Assembly (NCBI GenBank): GCA_003164135.1
Contig: PLSD01000066.1
Coordinates: forward strand, 27,435 to 91,434
Direction of reading: 5' to 3'
From: Acetobacteraceae bacterium
Lineage (GTDB): Bacteria > Pseudomonadota > Alphaproteobacteria > Acetobacterales > Acetobacteraceae
Length of the DNA: 64,000 bases
Positions 43,517 through 50,730 of the stretch are shown one piece after another; within the stretch, counting starts at the first letter, position 1; every line of letters starts with the position of its first letter. The position numbers and the translations under genes are program-made. The notes beneath the pieces are model-generated. The model did not search any database, was not told where the DNA came from, and saw nothing but the letters and a program-made list of their open reading frames with translations.

Positions 43517-44464
43517 TCAGCGCCGGATGTTCTTGTGCAGCTTCATGTGCGCGAGGTAGCGGTTGTCCCACTGCATTTCGCACCAGCCCAGGCCGGGGTG
43601 GCCGTCGATCTCGATGGTCATCGCTACTTCGTTGAGAGTGACTTCCTCGGAAACCGGCAGCGGCTGATGCGCGAAGTGGCGGCCGCTCACCTTGGTGGTG
43701 CGTCCGGCGATGTCGTTGATCACCACTTCGATATCGGTGTGGATCATCTCATCGTTCAGCGTGAAATCAAGCACGTTCACATCCTGGATCTGCGACATGT
43801 GGCCGTTTTTGAAGACGTAGCCACGCGTCAGGCTGCGGCCGAGGTAGTCCATTTTAAAGAAATGCACCGCGGCGTCCGGCGTGGTCGCGTGGAACCATTT
43901 GTAGTGGTAATTCACGCCCCAGTTGCGCGCCCCCCAGGAATGGTCGCGCTGCCCGAGGGCGTCGAAGGGAATGACGCGGCCGTCGATGGTGACGCTGCCT
44001 TTGACGCGGCCACTCTGTTCGAAGCGGTTGTCGGCGAAGAACTGCGGGCAGCCGTCGGGGTGGGATTCGTAAGAGTAGGCGGGGTGCAGGGCCTCGTAGC
44101 TGAAATCATAGGCTAGGCGCTGGCCGGTGTATTTTACCTGCGCGGTGCGCAGCGGCACGGGGAGTTGCAGCTCGACGCCACCCGCGTTCCAATTGGTGAA
44201 ATCCATGCTGGCGGGGACGGGGATGTCGTGAAAAACCTCGAAAATGGAGCCGCCGGGGACGCCCTCGCCGAAAGCGCAGCAGATGCCGGCCGCCAAGCCA
44301 TCGTTGCCGACGCGCGGATACACCCAGCCTGCGATTTTTTCTTCCGGCAGGATGATGGTGTAAACCAGGGATTCGCGGCACAGCGGCTCGTCGCGCAGCT
44401 GGTGGCGGCCGTCGTCAGCCGGGGCGAGGGGAGTGATGTCGCTGGTGACGTCTTCGAATTTCAT
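43517..44464 (-). CDS. CrtC/AttH-like lipocalin-fold protein (DUF7064/7065 type), copy B
   Basis: The ATG at 44,464 gives 315 residues starting MKFEDVTSDITPLAPADDGRH; ATGs at 44,500 and 44,551 lie in the same frame. Motifs shared with copy A are ALGQRDHSWGARNWGVNYHYKWFHA and DYLGRSLTRGYVFKNGHM. The N-terminal half has YTIILPEEKIAGWVYPRVG. It is the first gene of the leftward block and is divergent from the beta-propeller gene at 44,617. Hydratase-, isomerase- or cyclase-like function on a hydrophobic ligand is inferred from the family fold. Confidence 0.68.
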   Translation of the reverse strand: MKFEDVTSDITPLAPADDGRHQLRDEPLCRESLVYTIILPEEKIAGWVYPRVGNDGLAAGICCAFGEGVPGGSIFEVFHDIPVPASMDFTNWNAGGVELQLPVPLRTAQVKYTGQRLAYDFSYEALHPAYSYESHPDGCPQFFADNRFEQSGRVKGSVTIDGRVIPFDALGQRDHSWGARNWGVNYHYKWFHATTPDAAVHFFKMDYLGRSLTRGYVFKNGHMSQIQDVNVLDFTLNDEMIHTDIEVVINDIAGRTTKVSGRHFAHQPLPVSEEVTLNEVAMTIEIDGHPGLGWCEMQWDNRYLAHMKLHKNIRR

Positions 44465-44616
44465 TTTGGCGCGGACTCCCGGATTTTTTGATGCCGCCAT
44501 TAGTGCGACCTGCGCGCAGGCGAACACCCCCCAGAAGTATTGCCGTGGCATATGCGAGGCGTTGACTTTAAAACGTCATTTGCCGCCCCTGGGGGGGGCC
44601 GCTTAAGGAACTGACC

Positions 44617-45660
44617 ATGAAAAAACAAGTTTATCCTGCAATACTCTCCGCCCTGGTTTTGGCTGCCGGTTTTTGTGCCCCTTCTGCCGCGCAGGCCAAG
44701 CCGCTTTATCGTCTGGTGCAAAGCGTGCCGCTGGGGGGTGGCATCAAATGGGATTACCTGCATTTCGATGCGCCGTCCGGCCGGGTGTATATTTCGCACG
44801 GCACGGAATTGACGGTGGTGAGTGCGAAAACAGGTGCGATTATTGGCCATGTCACTGGATTGAACGGCAGCCATGGGGTGGCGATTGATACTGCTGCCGG
44901 GTTGGGTTTTGCCGATAGCGGCAAGAGCCAGAGCATCAGCATTTTCGATTTGAAAACGCTTGTGGTGAGCAAGACCATTCCAGCGTTGGAAGACGCCGAT
45001 GGCATGGTGTTTGATGCACCCAGCAACCAGGTTTTGACCGTTGGCGGCGATGCCAATGCGGTGCTGGCGGTGGATGCCGGCAGTGACGCGGTGCGGGCGG
45101 CCGTTGCGCTTGGCGGCTCACCGGAATCCATGGTGAGCGACCAGGCTGGGACGGCCTATATTAACATTAACGATAAGAACGAGCTGGTGCGGGTGGATAC
45201 CAAGACCGATACCATTACCGCGCGCTGGCAGCTGCCGGGTTGCGAGGGGCCGACGGGGCTGGCGATCGACACCGCGAACCATGTGCTGTTTTCCTCCTGC
45301 GCCAATGCGGTGATGTCGGTGGTGAACGGCGAGACGGGGGCTATTCTGGCGACGCTGCCGATTGGCAAGGGAACGGATTCAGCGGATTTCGACCCCGCCC
45401 GCAAACTGGCGTTTTCCGCCAACCGGGATGGGACGCTTTCGGTGATTCAGGAGGTTTCGCCTGAGACTTTTAACGCTTTGCCGCCGGTGCAAACCGCGCT
45501 TGGGGCGCGCACGCTGGCGGTGGATACCAGCAATGGACGCATCTTCCTGGTGACGGCAAAAGTGGTGTCCGCCGGGCCGCCGAAGCATCCGGGCGGCGCG
45601 CCGTCCTATGTGTTCGCGCCGGGTAGCGTGAAGCTGCTGGTTTACGCGCCGGCGTCCTGA
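44617..45660 (+). CDS. Exported YncE-like beta-propeller protein
   Basis: A 347-residue protein with a clear Sec signal (MKKQVYPAILSALVLAAGFCAPSAAQA). The mature part has repeated propeller blades such as GRVYISHGTELTVVSAKTGAIIGHVTGL, KSQSISIFDLKTLVVSKTIPALEDADGM and VLAVDAGSDAVRAAVALGGSPES. Such YVTN/YncE-like proteins are periplasmic, and some bind DNA or partner with quinoprotein enzymes; no enzymatic residues are apparent. The next rightward gene starts about 260 bp later, past the parS site. Confidence 0.82.
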   Translation: MKKQVYPAILSALVLAAGFCAPSAAQAKPLYRLVQSVPLGGGIKWDYLHFDAPSGRVYISHGTELTVVSAKTGAIIGHVTGLNGSHGVAIDTAAGLGFADSGKSQSISIFDLKTLVVSKTIPALEDADGMVFDAPSNQVLTVGGDANAVLAVDAGSDAVRAAVALGGSPESMVSDQAGTAYININDKNELVRVDTKTDTITARWQLPGCEGPTGLAIDTANHVLFSSCANAVMSVVNGETGAILATLPIGKGTDSADFDPARKLAFSANRDGTLSVIQEVSPETFNALPPVQTALGARTLAVDTSNGRIFLVTAKVVSAGPPKHPGGAPSYVFAPGSVKLLVYAPAS

Positions 45661-45736
45661 CGGATTTTGTCCAGAGTCAGAGTTTGGCGATGCCGAGATC
45701 ATGCCGATCCAGCTGCCGGCATGGCCAGGGTGGGGG

Positions 45737-45752
45737 TGTTTCACGTGAAACA
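45737..45752. promoter_or_regulatory. parS: parS centromere-like site (ParB binding)
   Basis: The 16-mer TGTTTCACGTGAAACA is an exact match to the conserved bacterial parS consensus and sits in an 18-bp perfect palindrome (45,736-45,753). It lies in a 259-bp non-coding gap between the beta-propeller and the FAD oxidase genes. ParB binds such sites as a CTP-dependent clamp and loads SMC, and they cluster near the replication origin. No parA or parB lies in the window. It implies that this DNA is chromosomal (or a chromid) and origin-proximal. Confidence 0.93.
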
Positions 45753-45919
45753 CTTGTGAGGAAAACCGTATAACACACTGTTAGTGTGGCTTAAAATAAA
45801 GCTTGCACCCCAATTTGTGCGGGTCCGTGTCGGAAAAGGAATGATTTTGGGGCTGTATTGCCGGATGCGGGCTGACGGGACAGTATGAGGGGCTATTTAT
45901 TTCAGGGACTTGTGCTGCG

Positions 45920-47179
45920 ATGACCCTCGGGAATTATTACGAAGCGACCAAACGCGTGGAACTGGTGACGGGGCCGCTGGAGGGGGACCTCAGCGTGGAT
46001 GTGGCGGTGATCGGCGGGGGGATTACCGGGGTTTCGGCGGCGCTGCATCTGGCGGAGCGGGGGTATAGCGTGGCGGTGCTGGAGGCCGAGCATATCGGCT
46101 GGGGGGCATCGGGGCGCAATGGCGGGCAGGCGTTGCCGGGGTTTGCCGCGGGGCAGGCGAAGATAAAGGCGCTGGTGGGGGCGCAGAAGGCGAAGCGGCT
46201 GTGGGATATGGCGATGGAGGGCGTGGAACTGCTGCACGAGCAGATCCGGCGGTTTGATATTCCGTGCGATCCGGTGCGGGGCTACCTGCATGCGGCGATA
46301 AAGCCCCGGCAGGTGCGCGAGCTGGAGGAGGCGCAGGAGGAGCTGGTGGAGCTGGGGGCGCCGCCGGGGCGGCTGCTGCGCGGGGCGGAATTGCAGGCGC
46401 GGTTGCGCAGCCCGAAATATCTGGCGGTGCTGGACGATGGGATTTCCGGGCATATTCATCCGCTGAATTATACATTGGGGTTGGCGCGGGCGGCGCAGGC
46501 GGCGGGGGCGAAACTGTTTTCCGGCACCAGGGTGACGAAGGTGGAGCCGGGCCGGACCGTGACCGTGCATACCACGCATGGGGTAGTGAAGGCGGGGTTT
46601 TTGGTGACCGCCGGGGGGGCTTATTTAGGGGATTTGATGCGGCCGCTGGCAGGGTACATCATGCCGGTGGGCACCTATATTATGGCTACCGAGCCGCGTG
46701 CCGACGTGCGGGAGATGATCCCCGGCAACGAAGCGGTGGCGGATTTGAACTTTGTGCTCGATTATTTCCGGCGCTCCAGCGATGACCGGATGCTGTTTGG
46801 CGGACGGGTTTCGTACTCGACGCTGCCGCCGCCCACGTTGAAGCACTCCATGCTGAAACGGGCGTTGCGGGTGTTTCCGCAGCTGGCGGGGGCGCGGGTG
46901 GAGTATTTATGGGGCGGGAATGTGGACATTACGCAGAGCCGGGCGCCGCATTTTGGCCGGTTGGCGGATAATATTCTGTATGCCCAAGGATTCTCGGGGC
47001 ATGGGGTGGCGCTGACGGGGCTGGCGGGGAGACTGGTGGCGGAGGCGATTGCCGGGCAGGCGGAGCGGTTTGACGTGTTTGCGGGGATTCCGCATGCGCG
47101 GTTCCCCGGCGGGCGGACCTTCAGGGTGCCGGCGCTGCTGCTGGCGACGACGTATTTCCGGTTGCGGGATATGCTGTAG
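45920..47179 (+). CDS. FAD-dependent amino-acid/polyamine oxidase (DadA/PuuB-like)
   Basis: A 419-residue DAO-family flavoprotein. The FAD motif is VDVAVIGGGITGVSAALHLAERGYSVAVLEA near residues 26-56, followed by GWGASGRNGGQ, the conserved GxSxRNxG loop. The C-terminal YLWGGNVDITQSRAPHFGRLADNILYAQGFSGHGVALTGLAGRLVAEAI is typical of gamma-glutamylputrescine oxidases. It would oxidise an amine or N-substituted amino acid. Codon choice is unusually rich in GGG and CGG. The FNR-like box follows its stop by about 40 bp. Confidence 0.9.
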   Translation: MTLGNYYEATKRVELVTGPLEGDLSVDVAVIGGGITGVSAALHLAERGYSVAVLEAEHIGWGASGRNGGQALPGFAAGQAKIKALVGAQKAKRLWDMAMEGVELLHEQIRRFDIPCDPVRGYLHAAIKPRQVRELEEAQEELVELGAPPGRLLRGAELQARLRSPKYLAVLDDGISGHIHPLNYTLGLARAAQAAGAKLFSGTRVTKVEPGRTVTVHTTHGVVKAGFLVTAGGAYLGDLMRPLAGYIMPVGTYIMATEPRADVREMIPGNEAVADLNFVLDYFRRSSDDRMLFGGRVSYSTLPPPTLKHSMLKRALRVFPQLAGARVEYLWGGNVDITQSRAPHFGRLADNILYAQGFSGHGVALTGLAGRLVAEAIAGQAERFDVFAGIPHARFPGGRTFRVPALLLATTYFRLRDML

Positions 47180-47219
47180 CGGGCGGACGCCAAACTTTCC
47201 CGGCTGAACGGGGAGGAGA

Positions 47220-47233
47220 TTGATTTCGATCAA
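47220..47233. promoter_or_regulatory. FNR/Anr/FixK-type box
   Basis: TTGAT-TTCG-ATCAA is a perfect match to the CRP/FNR-family consensus TTGAT-N4-ATCAA, in the 272-bp gap before a cytochrome c gene. If it acts from about -41.5, transcription would start near 47,268 and leave a leader of about 180 nt. It suggests oxygen-responsive control of the cytochrome. Confidence 0.6.
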
Positions 47234-47451
47234 TGCAATTATTAATATTACAATTACGCTGACGAAGCGTTGCTCGAAGCCTGGAGCCTGATCATTGCGG
47301 GTTGGCTTGTTTGTGTGTTCGAACCCAGAAAATGCTTCAGGTCCTTCAGGGGGAGGGGTCTTAGTCTTGGTTGCACGTCAGACAGCAAGAGGAAACCGAA
47401 TTTCAGGGTATTCGCTTGGTGCCACAATAAAAAGCAAAGGAAACACAGGTT

Positions 47452-47850
47452 GTGAAGATATTTAATTTAATGACTTTATGTGCGGTTGCCAGCGTGGCGC
47501 TTGTTAGCACCGCGGCGGCGCAGAGTGCTGACCGGGGGAAGACGTTGTTTACCTCCGAATGTGCCGCCTGCCACAGCGTGACGCCGGGGCAGAACGGGAT
47601 TGGGCCGAGTCTGGCCGGCGTTTACGGTATGCATGCGGCGACCACGCCGGGGTTCCATTTTTCGGTGGCGCTGCAAACAGCCAATATTGTTTGGACCGAC
47701 GATCAGTTGGAGAAATTCCTGAGGGATCCGGAAATTGCCGTCGCGGGCACCAAGATGCCGCATCCGGGAACGGAGATGCACATGGGCATGCCGAGCCCGG
47801 TTGATCGCGGCGATCTGATTGCGTATCTGCGCTCGCTGCCCCGGAGCTAA
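47452..47850 (+). CDS. Class I c-type cytochrome
   Basis: A 132-residue exported cytochrome c with a GTG start and a signal ending VSTAAAQ. The haem site is Cys37-x2-Cys40-His41 in SECAACHSVTPG, and the sixth ligand is probably Met102 in GTKMPHPG, as in the family where a Lys-Met-Pro motif follows the distal loop. It would carry electrons in the periplasm between bc1 or dehydrogenases and an oxidase. An FNR/FixK-like box lies 220 bp upstream, so expression may increase when oxygen is low. Confidence 0.92.
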   Translation: MKIFNLMTLCAVASVALVSTAAAQSADRGKTLFTSECAACHSVTPGQNGIGPSLAGVYGMHAATTPGFHFSVALQTANIVWTDDQLEKFLRDPEIAVAGTKMPHPGTEMHMGMPSPVDRGDLIAYLRSLPRS

Positions 47851-47990
47851 CCCGGGCCATACTGTAGCGGGTTTTTAGAGAACACGAGGCTGGGTCAGTT
47901 TGTGATCCGGCCTCGATGGGTTTTGCCGGAAACGCTGGGTTATGCGACTGGCGGGGGGCTGGCGGCCCGCGCGCAGGCAAAATATAACTC

Positions 47991-48719
47991 ATGGTCATGA
48001 ATCCGATTTTAGTTACCGGCGGCGCGAAACGTTTGGGTGCCGCGATGGCCAGGGCGCTCGTTGCGGCGGGGTTCCCCGTGATTATTCATGCGCACCGCTC
48101 CGGGCCGGAGGCGCGGGCCTTGGCGGCGGAGCTGGGCGCGCGGGTGGTGCTGGGGGATCTGGCTGATCCGGCGGTGCCGGCGCGGCTGGTTGCCGAGGCG
48201 GGGCCGCTGGCGGGGTTGATTAACAATGCCTCGCGGTTTGTGTTCGACACCGTGACCAGTACCACGGCGGAGCAGTTGGCGGCGCATATGGGGCCGAACC
48301 TGATTGCCCCGGTGCTGCTGGCGCAGGCTTTTGCCGCGCAGCAGCCGGAGCAGGGCGTGATTATTAACATGCTCGACCAGAAGCTGAGCAATTTGAACCC
48401 GGATTTTTTCAGTTACACCTTGAGCAAGGCGGCGCTGGCGGCGGCGACGGAGATGATGGCGCTGAGCCTGGCGCCAAATATACGGGTTTGCGGCATTGCG
48501 CCGGGGCTGACGCTGCCGGGGCCCAAGCAGACGGCGGAGAAATTTGAGCGGGCGTGGCGGGAGAATCCGCTGCGGCGGGGGGCGAGTCCGGAGGATATCG
48601 CGCGCGCGGTGCTGTTTATTTTGCAGACGCCGTCGCTGACGGGGACGGTAATTACGGTGGATGGCGGCGAGCACCTGACGCACCGGCCGCGGGATATTGC
48701 GTTCCTGGCCCTCGAATAG
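47991..48719 (+). CDS. SDR family oxidoreductase, pteridine-reductase/FolM-like
   Basis: A 242-residue SDR opening MNPILVTGGAKRLGAAMARAL, where GAKRLG replaces the TGxxxGIG loop as in FolM and PTR1 pteridine reductases. NNAS replaces NNAG, MLDQKLSNLNPDFFSYTLSKAALA carries the active Tyr/Lys, and the C-terminus has ITVDGGEHL. The cofactor loop with Arg favours NADPH. Dihydromonapterin or dihydrofolate-type reduction is the best guess, since DQK before the catalytic helix is common in that group. It stands alone before a universal stress gene. Confidence 0.8.
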   Translation: MVMNPILVTGGAKRLGAAMARALVAAGFPVIIHAHRSGPEARALAAELGARVVLGDLADPAVPARLVAEAGPLAGLINNASRFVFDTVTSTTAEQLAAHMGPNLIAPVLLAQAFAAQQPEQGVIINMLDQKLSNLNPDFFSYTLSKAALAAATEMMALSLAPNIRVCGIAPGLTLPGPKQTAEKFERAWRENPLRRGASPEDIARAVLFILQTPSLTGTVITVDGGEHLTHRPRDIAFLALE

Positions 48720-48761
48720 ACTTTGATATATAGGCAAAACTAATTATCCGAGGAGGCTTTA

Positions 48762-49631
48762 ATGTCGGTGCGCAAATTTCTGCTTCCGGTCAGCAGTTCG
48801 GCCTCCGCCGAGGCGGCGCTGCATGCCGGGCTGATGCTGGCCAAGATGTGGAACGCGCATTTGCAGGTGCTGCATATCCGGGCGGATTCCCGGGACATTG
48901 TGCCGATTGCCGGGGAAGGGCTGTCGGGCGCCATGATCGAGGAGATGATGAGTGCCACGGAGCGGGAAAGCGGCTCGCGCGCGTTGAGCCTGCGCGAATT
49001 GTTTTACGCGGTGACCGAGGAGCAGGTGGTGGCGGTGGGCGATGCGCTGCCGGGACGCAATGAGCCGAGTGCGAGTTTTACCACGCTGACCGGGCGGGAG
49101 GACCAGCTGATTGCGCATCAGGCGCGGCTTTCGGACCTGACCATTGTGCCGCACCCGCAGGCCGGGGAGGATGTTGCGGCGGCGGATGCGCTGCATGCGG
49201 TGATGTTCGATTCCGGGCGGCCGGTGCTGCTGGCGCCGGTGGTGCCGCCGGAGAGCATAGGCAAGCGGGTTGTCATTGCATGGAACGGGACGGCGTTCGC
49301 GGCCTCGGCGCTGGCCTCGGCGATGCCGTTTGTGCGGCAGGCGGAAGCGGTGTGCATTTTGCACTCGCCGGATTATTTCCGCCCTGGGCCGAGTGCCGCC
49401 GAGGTGGCGGAATATATCCTGCACCATGGGGTGGCGGCGGAGGTACGGGAGTTTTTTCCGCGTAACAGGGTGGTGGGCGCTGGGTTGATGGCGGCGGCGG
49501 CTGATTTTGGCGCGGATCTGATGGCGTTGGGGGCTTATTCGACCGCCTCGCGGTTGCGGCAGCTGATTCTGGGCGGGGTGACGCGGTATGTGCTGGAGAA
49601 TGCGACCCTGCCGGTGTTGATGAACCGGTAG
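48762..49631 (+). CDS. Universal stress protein (two Usp domains)
   Basis: A 289-residue protein with two tandem Usp-like halves. The first starts MSVRKFLLPVSSSASAEAALHAGLMLAKMWNAHLQVLHI and the second starts GKRVVIAWNGTAFAASALASAMPFVRQAEAVCILHS. The C-terminal GADLMALGAYSTASRLRQLILGGVTRYVLENATLPVLMNR is the familiar ATP-binding end (GxxSRLRxxxxGS type, with GGVT here). CGAGGAGG precedes the start. A repeat element begins just after the stop, and a pirin follows. Confidence 0.88.
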   Translation: MSVRKFLLPVSSSASAEAALHAGLMLAKMWNAHLQVLHIRADSRDIVPIAGEGLSGAMIEEMMSATERESGSRALSLRELFYAVTEEQVVAVGDALPGRNEPSASFTTLTGREDQLIAHQARLSDLTIVPHPQAGEDVAAADALHAVMFDSGRPVLLAPVVPPESIGKRVVIAWNGTAFAASALASAMPFVRQAEAVCILHSPDYFRPGPSAAEVAEYILHHGVAAEVREFFPRNRVVGAGLMAAAADFGADLMALGAYSTASRLRQLILGGVTRYVLENATLPVLMNR

Positions 49632-49634
49632 GGC

Positions 49635-49756
49635 AAAAGTCACTCTGGTGGCCGTCTAGCGGCGATTTGTCTTAAGCTCCGGTGCTCACGTACTTAACGT
49701 ACGCTCCGCTCCGGTGCTCGAAAATCCCCGCTATACGACTCACCATAATGACTTTT
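49635..49756. repeat. MITE/REP-like palindromic element
   Basis: Outer arms AAAAGTCACTCTGGTGGCCG and the complement of CGACTCACCATAATGACTTTT match over about 35 bases with a few mismatches. The interior holds a direct repeat CTCCGGTGCTC twice and a small palindrome ACGTACTTAACGTACG. The 122-bp unit lies 4 bp after the stress-protein stop, codes for nothing and looks like a non-autonomous intergenic repeat. Only one copy is in the window. Confidence 0.65.
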
Positions 49757-49839
49757 GAGGCAGTCTTAACCGCATTCATCTGGGGTGAAATGCGCGCGGC
49801 GGCTTCCTACATGGGGCGGATAAATGAAAGGCCGGTTCC

Positions 49840-50550
49840 ATGATTGATGTACGTCCGTTTTCCTCGCTTGGCGCGTTCCGTAATGAGTGGCTGAACGCGA
49901 GGTACCACTTTAGTTTTGGCGAATACCGCGACCCCAAGCGCATGGGCTTTGGCCGGCTGCGCGTGTGGAACGATGATGAGGTGGCGCCGGGGACGGGGTT
50001 TGGCGCGCATCCGCACCGGGACATGGAGATTGTCACGTTTATCCGGCAGGGGGCGATTACGCACCGCGATAGCCTGGGCAACGAGGGGGCGACACGGGCC
50101 GGGGACGTGCAGGTGATGCATGCCGGGCGGGGGATTACCCATGCCGAGCATAATCTGGAGGAGGAGCTGACGCGGCTGTTCCAGATTTGGATACTGCCGG
50201 ACCAGATGGGTGTGGAGCCGGGCTGGGGGACCAAGGAGTTTCCGCGCGCGACGGGGCAGGGGTTGAGCGTGCTGGCGAGCGGGCGGCCGGCGGATGCACA
50301 GGCGGGCGCGTTGCCGCTGTATGCGGATGCGGCCGTGCTGGCGGCGAAATTGGCGCCGGGGGAGCGGGCGCATTACAAGCTGTTGCCGGGGCGGGCGGCT
50401 TATTTGGTGGCGGCGAGCGGCGAGATTAAGGTGAACGGCGTGAGCGCGCGGGCGCGTGACGGGGTGGCCCTGCATGAGGAGCCCGAGGTGGAGATTGAGG
50501 CGGTGAGTGCGGCCGAGATTGTGCTGGTGGATGTAAGCGACGGGGCGTGA
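49840..50550 (+). CDS. Pirin family protein (YhhW-like)
   Basis: A 236-residue bicupin. The N-terminal cupin has the metal site HPHRDMEIVTFI, followed by HAGRGITHAEHNLEEELTRLFQIWILPD with the remaining His/Glu ligands. Members such as E. coli YhhW have quercetinase activity, and others act as redox or transcription cofactors. The start ATG is placed after a short leader with a weak GGCCGG site. It is separated from the protease gene by 180 bp that include several hairpins. Confidence 0.9.
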   Translation: MIDVRPFSSLGAFRNEWLNARYHFSFGEYRDPKRMGFGRLRVWNDDEVAPGTGFGAHPHRDMEIVTFIRQGAITHRDSLGNEGATRAGDVQVMHAGRGITHAEHNLEEELTRLFQIWILPDQMGVEPGWGTKEFPRATGQGLSVLASGRPADAQAGALPLYADAAVLAAKLAPGERAHYKLLPGRAAYLVAASGEIKVNGVSARARDGVALHEEPEVEIEAVSAAEIVLVDVSDGA

Positions 50551-50730
50551 GGCGGTTGGGCTGGGTGAATAAATGTAACAGGCCGCGTTAAATTTCTAAG
50601 AATTTGTTTGGCTGTGTCTTTTAGGTAACGGTTATTTCACCTCGCCCAGCCTTATCTTGGCACGAAAAACGTGCATTATCTAAGGTTACGATTTGCTATC
50701 ACGACGACGCCACAGGAGAGATATTTGCTA

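Noticed and set aside
45379..45753. Leftward 124-residue gene beginning M-F-H-V-K-H
   Set aside because: The start is simply the parS palindrome translated and the rest is antisense to the beta-propeller gene; composition is not protein-like.
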